Shown here in pieces: positions 48,810 through 55,961 of a stretch of 64,000 bases of DNA. Under the pieces are notes generated by a model. It did no database searches. It was not told the DNA's origin and worked only from the letters and a program-made list of their open reading frames with translations. Origin of the DNA: Diaphorobacter sp. HDW4A (lineage in GTDB: Bacteria > Pseudomonadota > Gammaproteobacteria > Burkholderiales > Burkholderiaceae_C); NCBI RefSeq assembly GCF_011305995.1, contig NZ_CP049910.1, positions 3,596,001 to 3,660,000 on the forward strand. The letters are read 5' to 3'. Position numbers and translations under genes: made by a program. Position 1 is the stretch's first letter, and every line of letters begins with the position of its first letter.

Positions 48810-49024
48810 TCACCACTCCTTGAGCACCTCGTCATCAGACAAAACGGCCAAGGGTTTGGCCGGAGCTTCTCCCGCCGTCGCATAGCCAGGATGAACGTCA
48901 GTCTGCTTCACGGGCCGGATGACGATGTCGCCGCTGTCCATGAGCTTGATGTAGAGGTAGTCGCCATTTCGGAGCCCCGCACGCTCCGCGACATAGCTTG
49001 GCAGGCGAACGCCGAGCGAATTTC
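48810..49024 (-). pseudogene. mazE-like antitoxin, 3' part, split by IS66-A
   Basis: AbrB/MazE-type antitoxin interrupted at its eleventh codon. The part here encodes NSLGVRLPSYVAERAGLR and the rest of the DNA-binding fold, then a tail ending DDEVLKEW. The N-terminal codons (MPSKLSKWGNS) lie at 55418-55450. The two parts join in frame after removal of 49025-55417 and one copy of the 8-bp duplication, giving a 79-residue protein. An in-frame ATG in the IS end (49067) still allows a chimeric product with about 14 foreign residues. No intact MazF-type toxin gene follows. Confidence 0.85.
49017..49024. repeat. Target duplication of IS66-A, left copy
   Basis: The octamer cgaatttc directly abuts the IS66-A end at 49025 and is repeated exactly at 55418-55425 beyond the other end. 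Eight-base duplications are the rule for the IS66 family. Confidence 0.92.
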
Positions 49025-49076
49025 GTAAGCGCACGGCAAACCCATGTTGACCGCCGATGGCGACCATTGCTGACGA

Positions 49077-50611
49077 TCAGATGTCAGTGGGCTGCCAGCG
49101 GTGCGGCAAGAGCTCGTCGATACGGCTGGCCTTGTGCGTGGGCAGCCTTGTGAGCACGTCCTGGAGGTAGGCATAGGGGTCATGCCCGTTCATGCGCGCC
49201 GACTGCACCAGGCTCATCACCGCCGCCGCCCGCTGGCCCGCGCGCAGGCTGCCGGCGAACAGCCAATTGGCTCTGCCAATGGCAATGGGCCGGATCTGGT
49301 TCTCGATCCAGTTGTTGTCCACGGGCAGTTGCCCGTCATCGACGAAGCGTGTCAACGCCGTCCAGCGCCTGAGGCTGTAATCCAGGGCCTTGGCCGTTGC
49401 TGAGCTATCGGGCAGTTTCTGCCGCTGCAATGTCATCCACTGGTGCAACGCATCCAGGATCGGCTTGGTGTGCTGCTGACGAATGGCTTTGCGTTGATCG
49501 GCGTTCAGTTCCTTGACCTCGCGCTCGATGTCATAGACCTTGGCGAATTGCTCCAGCGCGAACCCGGCAAGCTGGCTTTTGTTCGCCGCATGGAGGTCAA
49601 AGAGTTTGCGCCGGGCATGCGCCAGGCAGCCCACCTCGGTCACGCCACTGGCAATCAGGGCCTTGTAGCCGGCGAAGTCGTCGCAAACCAGTGCCCCCTT
49701 CCAGTCGCCCAGGAAGTTGCGGGCATGCTCGCCAGCCCTGGACTCGCAGAAGTCATACACCACGGCTTTCATGTCTTCGAACGCCCCTGGCGCGTAGGCC
49801 CACAGGTAGGCGCGATGCGTCGCTCCCTTGCCAGGTTTGAGCATTTGCACTGGCGTCTCGTCGGCGTGCAGCACACGGTGGCCGAGTATTTCCGCCTTGA
49901 GCGCATCGACTAGCGGCTGCAGCCGCACGCCGCAGGTGCCTACCCACTGCGCCAGAGTCGAGCGAGGAATGGCCAGACCGGCGCGCGCAAAGATGCTTTC
50001 CTGACGGTACAGCGGCAAGTGGTCCGCGTATTTGGCCACCAGCACCTGGGCCAGCAGGCCGGTGGTGGGATGCCTTTGTCGATCACATGCGCTTCAACCG
50101 GCGCCTGGGTGATGGTCTCGCATTGGGCGCAGGCCCACTTGCCACGGATGTGACGCTCCACCGTGAACACGCCGGGCACATAGTCGAGCTTTTCGGCCAC
50201 GTCTTCGCCGATGCGTTTCATCTGACAGCCGCACTGGCAGGTGGTCGAATCGGGCTCGTGGCGGATCTCGCGGCGCGGCAGATTGGCCGGCAGCGGCTGG
50301 CGTTTGGGCTGTTGTTTGGCTTGCGGGGCAGCGGCCGCAGGCTGCAGCTGCTCGATCTCCAAGCAGACAGCCGCCAAGTCGGCCTCGATCTCGTCTTCGA
50401 GCAAGCTGCGCTGCTCGGCGTTGAAGCGCTCGGACTGTGCGGCGAACTTCATGCGTTTCAAGAGCGCATTCTCGTGGGTGAGCTTGGCGTTGAGCGCCTG
50501 GCTGTGGCGTAGTTCTGTGAGCAGCCGCGTGGTCATCTCGCGCAGCTGCTCGGCGCTCAGATCATCCAGGAATTGCGGCTGCATCAACATGACAGGCAGT
50601 GTGCCAAGCAT
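49077..50611 (-). pseudogene. tnpC: IS66-A transposase TnpC, frameshifted
   Basis: DDE transposase of IS66-A. The N-terminal part has a leucine-zipper-like helix (LTHENALLKRMKFAAQSERF) and a zinc-finger domain with TCQCGCQMKRIGE and KWACAQCETITQ. The frame breaks near 50071, right after VIDKGIP, where a run of four C residues in the relative appears as three. The remainder, from GLLAQVLVAKYADHLPLYRQ to the C-terminal NWIENQIRPIAIGRANWLFA and its catalytic acidic residues, is in the next frame. One added base would restore one protein of about 510 residues. Sequencing error at the homopolymer cannot be excluded. Confidence 0.85.
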
Positions 50612-50655
50612 GGCACTGCGCTGCCATGCGCAGATCCACCGATTGCGCGCCGGCT

Positions 50656-50988
50656 TCAGACCATGGTGATAATGCCGGCGTTTCCCATGCGTTGCCAGGG
50701 TAGGCCCAGCACCAGGGCGTCAAGCTGGACAGGCTCCAACTGCCACTGCTCATCGCCTGGCGTCGGCCAGACGAACTTGCCCTGGTGCAGGCGGCGAGCG
50801 GCCAGCCAGATGCCTATGCCGTCGTGCACCAGCACCTTGATGCGGTTGGCGCGTCTGTTGGCGAACAGGTAGGCATGGTGAGGGTGGGCGGCGCCGAAGA
50901 CGGCGACTACGCGGGCCAGCGCCGTGTCGGTGCCGGCGCGCATGTCCAGCGGGGCCGTGGCAAGCCAGGCAGCGTCGATACGGATCAT
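50656..50988 (-). CDS. tnpB: IS66-A accessory protein TnpB
   Basis: A 110-residue IS66 Orf2 protein needed for transposition along with TnpA and TnpC. The family segments LDMRAGTDTALARVV, HHAYLFANRRANRIKVLVHD and LVLGLPWQRMG are intact. Its ATG at 50988 overlaps the tnpA stop by 4 bases. Confidence 0.9.
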   Translation of the reverse strand: MIRIDAAWLATAPLDMRAGTDTALARVVAVFGAAHPHHAYLFANRRANRIKVLVHDGIGIWLAARRLHQGKFVWPTPGDEQWQLEPVQLDALVLGLPWQRMGNAGIITMV

Positions 50989-51427
50989 TGCCGCAGCACC
51001 TGCAACAAACCCTGCAATGCGCGGGAACACTCGCCAGCAGCGGCCAGCGGCCAATTGACCGTCACGAGGGTGCCGTGATGACAGCACTCGATGCGGATGT
51101 CTGATGAGCAAGCTGCCGATGCAGCACTTGGGGCAGCTTGTACACCCGCTGCCTGAGGCCCCATCACCGGCGAGCCCAGCGCCACCGCGATGAAGGCGGG
51201 CACGGGGTTGGACGGCACCGGATGAGCCTGATGCGCTGGGGCACAAACAGCCTGTGCATTGGCCATTGGCTCAGCCGCTGCATCGGCGCAGTGTGGGGCG
51301 ATGCCGGACGCATCAGCATGCGCGGTATCGCAGGCGCTCTGGTGCTGGCCCAGACGATGCTCCTTGAGCCAGCGATGCAGCACGTTGGCATTCATGCCAT
51401 GTTCACGCGCTGTGGCGGCAATTGATG
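50985..51427 (-). pseudogene. tnpA: IS66-A TnpA, 3' part
   Basis: C-terminal part of the IS66 Orf1 protein, starting in the helix-turn-helix (SIAATAREHGMNANVLHRWL). The 5' part, encoding MSQEIPHS to CQQPGASI, lies at 55225-55338. Joining them across the nested transposon and one copy of the aattgatg duplication gives an uninterrupted 182-residue frame reading PGASIAATAREHG over the junction. Confidence 0.88.
51420..51427. repeat. Target duplication of the mer-carrying IS66 element, left copy
   Basis: The octamer aattgatg directly precedes the gtaagcg end at 51428 and is repeated exactly at 55225-55232 after the opposite end. Confidence 0.93.
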
Positions 51428-51508
51428 GTAAGCGCACGGTCATCCCACCCTTGAAGGGATTGGTCTAAGCGGCAACGATGGTGTCCACCAAAGATTTAGG
51501 TGGACACC

Positions 51509-51859
51509 ATGAATGAAGCCAAGAAGAAGACCCGCCGGCGGCACAGCGCCGAGCTCAAGCAGCAGATCATTGCTCAGTGCGCCGAGCCGGGTGCATCGGT
51601 GGCCAGCATTGCCTTGTCGTACGGCATCAACGCCAACGTCGTTCACAAGTGGCGCCGCGAAGCGGGTGGCGCGCTGCCTGCACTCCAGGCCCCCGCATTC
51701 GTTCCAGTGCCGCTGCCGCCAGCGGCATGTTCACCAGGGCCTGCACTTGCACCAGACATCCGCATCGAGCTGCGCCGTGGCGCCACCACCGTCTCGGTGA
51801 CCTGGCCATTGGATGCGGCCGACCAGTGCGCCGTGTGGATGCGAGAGCTGCTCAAGTGA
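51509..51859 (+). CDS. tnpA: IS66 TnpA of the mer transposon
   Basis: A 116-residue IS66 Orf1 with a helix-turn-helix near the N-terminus (IIAQCAEPGASVASIALSYG, INANVVHKWRRE) and a C-terminal strand segment (DIRIELRRGATTVSVTWPL). The start sits immediately after a 10-bp palindrome at 51480-51508 (ggtgtccacc and ggtggacacc). A similar palindrome precedes tnpA of IS66-A, so it is probably an operator. An in-frame GTG at 51500 is a less likely start. The stop overlaps tnpB by 4 bases. Confidence 0.9.
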   Translation: MNEAKKKTRRRHSAELKQQIIAQCAEPGASVASIALSYGINANVVHKWRREAGGALPALQAPAFVPVPLPPAACSPGPALAPDIRIELRRGATTVSVTWPLDAADQCAVWMRELLK

Positions 51860-52188
51860 TCCGGGTTGATGCGCTGTGGCTGGCCACTGAGCCGCTGGAC
51901 ATGAGATCGGGCACCGAGACGGCGCTGGCTCGCGTGGTGTCGGTCTTCGGCGCAGCGCGCCCGCACCACGCCTACCTGTTCGCCAATCGACGCGCCAACC
52001 GCATGAAGGTGCTGGTGCACGACGGCATCGGTGTGTGGCTGGCAGCGCGTCGCCTCAACAGCGGCAAGTTCGTCTGGCCGCGTGATGCGGCAAGCACCGC
52101 CTCGCTCACCCGAGCCCAGTTCGATGCGCTGGTGCTGGGCCTGCCCTGGCAGCGCCTTGGCAACGGTGGTGTCATCACCGTGGTCTGA
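51856..52188 (+). CDS. tnpB: IS66 TnpB of the mer transposon
   Basis: A 110-residue IS66 Orf2 protein with the intact segments LDMRSGTETALARVV, HHAYLFANRRANRMKVLVHD and LVLGLPWQRLG. It begins at a GTG that overlaps the tnpA stop (GTGA), typical translational coupling in this family. It is clearly related to but distinct from the IS66-A copy, so the two elements are different insertion sequences, not a duplication. Confidence 0.9.
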   Translation: MIRVDALWLATEPLDMRSGTETALARVVSVFGAARPHHAYLFANRRANRMKVLVHDGIGVWLAARRLNSGKFVWPRDAASTASLTRAQFDALVLGLPWQRLGNGGVITVV

Positions 52189-52263
52189 CTCTGAAGCGCA
52201 GACCGGTGCTTGCCAATTGGGGCATGCGCCAATGGTGCGCGTGTGCCAGTGCTGGCACAGTGG

Positions 52264-53798
52264 ATGCCCATGGTGGTCGAGCCTCAATCCCTGCAGAGCC
52301 TGAGCGCAGAAGAGCTGCGTGAGCTGACCACGCGCCTCATGACGCAGCTGCGCCACCAGAGCGCGTTGCTGGACAAACTCACGCACGAGAACGCGCTCTT
52401 GAAGCGCATGAAGTTCGCAGCTCAATCCGAACGCTTCAACCCCGAACAGAAGAGCCTGCTCGAAGACGAGATCGAGGCCGACCTGGCAGCCGTGGCCACC
52501 GAGATCGATGCGCTGCAAGAAGCGCAGGCGCCCGCCAAGGTTGAAGAGAAGAAGGTTCCCAAGCGCGCGCCGCTGCCAGCCAACCTGCCGCGGCGCGAGA
52601 TCCGCCACGAGCCCGACTCGACCACCTGTGCCTGCGGTTGCCAGATGAAGCGCGTGGGCGAGGACGTGGCCGAGAAGCTGGACTATGTGCCTGGCGTCTT
52701 CAGCGTCGAGCGCCACATCCGGGCAAGTGGGCTTGTGCGAAGTGCGAGACGCTCACCCAAGTCCCCGTCGATCCGCACATCATCGACAAGGGCATCCCCA
52801 CCACCGGGCTGCTGGCGCAGGTGCTGGTGGCCAAGTACGCCGATCACCTTCCGCTGTACCGCCAGGAAGCGATCTTTGGTCGAGCTGGTCTCGCGATCCC
52901 GCGTTCCACGCTCGCTCAGTGGGTGGGCGCGTGTGGCGTGCAGTTGCAGCCACTTGTGGATGCCATGAGAAACGAGCTGCTGCAGCACCGCGTGCTGCAT
53001 GCCGATGAGACGCCGGTGTCCATGCTCAAGCCGGGCAACGGAAAGACGCACCGGGCCTACCTCTGGGCCTATGCCACGGGTGCCTTCGAGAACACCAAGG
53101 TGATCGTCTACGACTTCTGCGAATCACGCTCGGGCGAACATGCCCGGCGCTTCCTGGGCGACTGGAGAGGCAGCCTCACCTGTGACGACTTCAGCGGCTA
53201 CAAAGCCTTGATCGCCAGCGGCGTGACCGAGGTCGGTTGCCTGGCGCACGCGCGGCGCAAGTTCTTCGATCTGCATGCAGCTAACCAGAGCCAGATCGCC
53301 GAGTTCGCGCTGCAGCAGTTCGGTCGGGTCTACGAAATCGAGCGCGAGGTCAAGGAGCTCAGCGCCGATCAGCGCCGGGCCATCCGGCAACAACAAACGA
53401 AGCCGCTGCTCGATGCCTTGCACCAGTGGATGCTGCTGCAACGCCAGAAGGTGCCCGAAGGTTCAGCGAGCGCCAAGGCGCTGGACTACAGCCTGCGGCG
53501 CTGGGTGGCGTTGACCCGGTTCGTCGACGATGGGCAACTGCCTTTGGACAACAACTGGATCGAGAACCAGATCCGGCCCATTGCCATTGGTCGCAACAAC
53601 TGGCTCTTCGCTGGCAGCCTGCGCGCGGGCCAACGCGCCGCCGCCGTCATGAGCTTGATCCAGTCAGCGCGCATGAACGGGCATGACCCCTACGCCTACC
53701 TGCGCGATGTGATGGCACGTCTGCCCATGCAGCGCGCCAGCCGCATCCATGATCTTTTGCCACATCGCTGGCAGTCCACCACTGCTTCAAATCTGTAG
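52264..53798 (+). pseudogene. tnpC: IS66 TnpC transposase of the mer transposon, frameshifted
   Basis: DDE transposase with the N-terminal helix LTHENALLKRMKFAAQSERF and a zinc-finger half CACGCQMKRVGED. The frame breaks at about 52722, after SVERHIR, where one G of a run seems to be missing. The other frame continues GKWACAKCETLTQVP, KYADHLPLYRQEAIFGRAGL and the C-terminal NWIENQIRPIAIGRNNWLFA. One added base gives a full-length transposase of about 511 residues. The tnpC stop overlaps the merR stop (convergent) by 12 bases, so the passenger block starts directly behind the transposase. Confidence 0.85.
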
Positions 53799-54224
53799 CG
53801 GAGGCGACTGCCTCTCCATTGCCGCAATCAGCGGGCAACGGACTTTGCCTCTCCCAGAACTGCAGAGATCGATCAGTTCAGAGAGTACGGCTTCCATTCG
53901 GTGCAGGTCTGCAAGCTTGAGTTGAACTTCGGCGAGCTTGGACTCTGCGTGTGTACGGGCTTGAGCGCAGCTCGCACCATCGTCGAGTTGCAGCAACTGC
54001 GCGGTCTCATCCAGGCTGAACCCCAGCCGCTTCGCAGTCTTGATGAAATGCAATCGCGATAGGTCATTCTGGTCATATCGCCGAATGCTGCCCTGGGGCC
54101 GTTCTGGCTCGGGCATCAGCTCCTTGCGTTGGTAGAACCGTATGGTCTCTACATTGACACCGGCCGCCTTGGCCAGATCACCAATGGTCAAGCCGGGGTG
54201 GGCATGCGGAAGAGGAAGGCTCAT
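53787..54224 (-). CDS. merR: Mercury-responsive regulator MerR
   Basis: A 145-residue MerR protein. The helix-turn-helix [20 protein letters not shown] is followed by the dimerisation helix. The three Hg(II)-binding cysteines C86, C121 and C130 are conserved (motifs LDDGASCAQ and [14 protein letters not shown], with the spacing of Tn501 MerR). It represses merT and, with mercury bound, untwists the long-spacer promoter to activate it. It diverges from merT across a canonical mer operator. Confidence 0.94.
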   Translation of the reverse strand: MSLPLPHAHPGLTIGDLAKAAGVNVETIRFYQRKELMPEPERPQGSIRRYDQNDLSRLHFIKTAKRLGFSLDETAQLLQLDDGASCAQARTHAESKLAEVQLKLADLHRMEAVLSELIDLCSSGRGKVRCPLIAAMERQSPPLQI

Positions 54225-54229
54225 GGTGC

Positions 54230-54260
54230 TTGACTCCGTACCAATGTACGGGACTAAGCT
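54230..54260 (+). promoter_or_regulatory. merT promoter and MerR operator
   Basis: A -35 box TTGACT (54230-54235) and a -10 box TAAGCT (54255-54260) are 19 bases apart, the over-long spacing typical of MerR-controlled promoters. The spacer holds the dyad ccgtac-caat-gtacgg (54236-54251). The predicted start of transcription falls at about the merT ATG. Confidence 0.92.
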
Positions 54261-54266
54261 TAAGCC

Positions 54267-54641
54267 ATGTCAACAAAATCTACAGACATTTCTGCCCGTG
54301 CCACTGGCGGTGGAAAGGCCTTGATCGCGGGTGGCCTGTCCGCGCTCCTTGCGTCCGCCTGCTGCCTTGGCCCTCTGGTGCTGATCATGCTGGGCATCTC
54401 TGGAGCATGGATCAGCACGTTGACGCTGCTGGAGCCGTACCAACCACTGTTCATTGGTGCAGCCACTATCGCCTTGATCTTTGCGGCGCGCCGGATATGG
54501 CGCCCGGTTGTGGCCTGTGAAGCGGGACAGGTATGTCAGCGGCCGATGGTCAGCCTCTCCTACAAGGTGCTGTTTGCCCTGGTGACCCTGTTGCTGGTGG
54601 CCGCGCTGGTGTTCCCCCTGTTCGCCCACTGGTTCTACTGA
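54267..54641 (+). CDS. merT: Mercuric ion transporter MerT
   Basis: A 124-residue inner-membrane protein with three helices. The vicinal cysteines C32-C33 in [13 protein letters not shown] take Hg(II) from MerP, and the cytoplasmic pair C84 and C90 in [13 protein letters not shown] passes it on. The ATG at 54267 is the only plausible in-frame start before the conserved region and has no Shine-Dalgarno sequence; it coincides with the predicted transcription start. Confidence 0.93.
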   Translation: MSTKSTDISARATGGGKALIAGGLSALLASACCLGPLVLIMLGISGAWISTLTLLEPYQPLFIGAATIALIFAARRIWRPVVACEAGQVCQRPMVSLSYKVLFALVTLLLVAALVFPLFAHWFY

Positions 54642-54655
54642 TGAAAGGCTCCGAC

Positions 54656-54940
54656 ATGAAGCGGTTGATCATGACCACTGCAGCACTCTTGCTGCTGACG
54701 CCCGGCTGGGCTGCCCAACAAAGCGTCACTCTGTCGGTGCCCGGCATGAGTTGTGCCACTTGCCCCATCACGGTGAAGAAGGCACTGACCCAGATCGACG
54801 GAGTCATTGGCGTCAAATCCAACCTGGCCAAACGAGAGACCACGGTGGTCTTTGATGACACCAAGGTCAAGGTGGACGTGCTGACCAAGGCCACCACGGA
54901 AGCTGGATTCCCGTCATCTGTTGCCCCGGCAAAGCCGTAA
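54656..54940 (+). CDS. merP: Periplasmic mercury-binding protein MerP
   Basis: A 94-residue exported protein: signal peptide about 1-19 (cut near GWAA), then a heavy-metal-associated domain with the mercury-binding motif GMSCATC (C33, C36). It scavenges Hg(II) in the periplasm and hands it to MerT. AAAGG lies 8 bases before this ATG; an ATG five codons upstream overlaps the merT stop and is an alternative. Its stop overlaps the next gene by one base. Confidence 0.93.
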   Translation: MKRLIMTTAALLLLTPGWAAQQSVTLSVPGMSCATCPITVKKALTQIDGVIGVKSNLAKRETTVVFDDTKVKVDVLTKATTEAGFPSSVAPAKP

Positions 54941-55164
54941 TGGATTTGATCTTGGACTCTGTTCTGACGTGCCCTGAGTGTGGGCATGCCAAGAACGAAA
55001 CAATGCCGACGGACGCGTGCCAATGGTTCTACGAGTGCGAAAGTTGCCACACGGTCTTGCGCCCAAAACCGGGCCATTGTTGTGTGTTCTGCTCGTTCGG
55101 TTCGGTGCCGTGCCCTCCAATCCAGGCCGGTGGCGACGAAGCTTGCTGCGGCTCCAAAACGTAG
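54940..55164 (+). CDS. Cys-rich GDCCVxC-type small protein
   Basis: A 74-residue protein with 11 cysteines and no signal peptide: CPEC (11-14), C27, CESC (33-36), GHCCVFC (C47, C48, C51), C58 and a terminal CC pair. The core RPKPGHCCVFCSFGSVPCPP fits the GDCCVxC small-protein family, with His in place of the usual Asp. Two zinc-ribbon-like knuckles and a thiol cluster suggest metal or mercury binding in the cytosol; there is no direct evidence. The ATG overlaps the merP stop, so it is the last gene of the mer transcript. No merA follows. Confidence 0.75.
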   Translation: MDLILDSVLTCPECGHAKNETMPTDACQWFYECESCHTVLRPKPGHCCVFCSFGSVPCPPIQAGGDEACCGSKT

Positions 55165-55224
55165 GGGTCACTCCACCTCTGCGACTTCCAGCGGTAGATC
55201 AGGGTGGGGTGCCCGGACGCTTAC

Positions 55225-55338
55225 AATTGATGCGCCGGGCTGCTGGCACGCAGCGATCAGTTCAGCCTTGAATTGCGCGCTGTAGACCCGGCGCGTGCGG
55301 GGGACACAGGAGCGCGAATGGGGAATCTCTTGAGACAT
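55225..55338 (-). pseudogene. tnpA: IS66-A TnpA, 5' part
   Basis: Thirty-eight codons from the ATG at 55338 (MSQEIPHSRS to CQQPGASI), ending in the aattgatg duplication. This is the displaced N-terminus of the tnpA whose rest is at 50985-51427. A palindrome like that before the other tnpA (gtgtgcac and gtggacac) lies just upstream. Confidence 0.87.
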
Positions 55339-55417
55339 GGTGTGCACGATGGTTTACGTGGACACGATGGTGCTTGCAATTGCTCATTCGGGGTAGATGG
55401 GTTGGCCGGACGGATAC

Positions 55418-55450
55418 CGAATTTCCCCATTTCGACAGCTTGCTTGGCAT
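55418..55450 (-). pseudogene. mazE-like antitoxin, 5' part
   Basis: Eleven codons, MPSKLSKWGNS, from the ATG at 55450 up to the IS66-A border; the last 8 bases are the right copy of the cgaatttc duplication. MazE-type antitoxins start with exactly such a KWGNS segment. The rest is at 48810-49016. The original promoter should lie to the right, between 55451 and 55592. Confidence 0.85.
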
Positions 55451-55592
55451 GGTGTTGCACTCACTTCATTGATACACATTGGCTATCGCAAATTGGCAGC
55501 AGGTGCCCTTGCCAACCATGCTTCTGTCTCTGTAGTGCTGTCTTGTAAAGGCTCCGGGCGGAATTCCCCGCATCTACCAGGAGCAATCCACC

Positions 55593-55838
55593 ATGCAAGC
55601 TCAGACCATCGAACGCCGCTTCAAGGCAAACCGGGTCTTCATCAACAACCAAGTGCGGATGGGTAACTACACCCGCTTTGACCTCTGGTGCGGCCTCATC
55701 GTCAACGTCTACGACACCGGCAGCGTGGTCGTTCAAGGCCGCATCCGCGCGTTCCCTTACCCCTACGACCCCTTGCCGGGGATTCGCAAGAGTCTGCCCT
55801 TCGACACCGCGTGGCAGTTCTCGCGCGCCAAGAAGTAA
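55593..55838 (+). CDS. Hypothetical protein, 81 residues
   Basis: A small soluble protein with no confident family. It starts at an ATG with AGGAG 9 bases upstream. The segment DLWCGLIVNVYDTGSVVVQG looks like a beta-hairpin module and weakly recalls the TBP-like N-terminal domain of RNase HIII, but length and context do not support a firm assignment. It is divergent from the mazE start and stands alone before the metallo-hydrolase. Confidence 0.55.
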   Translation: MQAQTIERRFKANRVFINNQVRMGNYTRFDLWCGLIVNVYDTGSVVVQGRIRAFPYPYDPLPGIRKSLPFDTAWQFSRAKK

Positions 55839-55961
55839 AGCATAGGAATCGTGGCGGCCCAAAAGCCGCCACGGATATGGCTTCGCCCAATGCAGGGTTG
55901 CACGTTAGGGGTGGCCAAGGGCCTACTAAGCGAAGTATTTTCGCTTCCGCAATCTATCCCC

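Larger units (their letters stand above)
51428..55224 (+). mobile_element. IS66-family transposon carrying mer genes
   Basis: A 3797-bp element bounded by inverted repeats: left end gtaagcgcacggtcatccca at 51428, right end (inward from 55224) gtaagcgtccgggcacccca, then ccct or cctg. It is flanked by the perfect 8-bp duplication aattgatg. It encodes tnpA, tnpB and tnpC and, between the tnpC stop and the right repeat, merR, merT, merP and a Cys-rich gene. The mer genes therefore moved as passengers inside one IS66 unit. The target was tnpA of IS66-A. tnpC carries a frameshift, so present mobility depends on a helper or on that base call. Confidence 0.92.
49025..55417 (-). mobile_element. IS66-family element IS66-A, interrupted by a second transposon
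   Basis: The right-end repeat starts gtaagcgcacggcaaaccca at 49025; the left end, read inward from 55417, starts gtatccgtccggccaaccca. The two agree at 16 of the first 21 bases. Flanking cgaatttc duplications prove the borders. Without the nested insertion (51428-55224 plus one target copy) the element is 2588 bp, a normal IS66 size, with the usual genes tnpA, tnpB and tnpC on the minus strand. tnpA is split by the nested element and tnpC has a frameshift, so this copy should be unable to move by itself. Confidence 0.9.

Noticed and set aside
48670..48815. Possible decayed mazF-like toxin behind mazE
   Set aside because: Short stretches in two frames (GDLI after the mazE stop, then AGQRRRAL) vaguely recall MazF, but stop codons and weak similarity do not support a call without a database search.
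51480..51509. Palindrome between the two divergent IS66 units read as abutting terminal repeats
   Set aside because: The true left end (gtaagcg with flanking aattgatg) is at 51428, and a similar palindrome lies before the other tnpA at about 55340-55365. It is more likely a tnpA operator.
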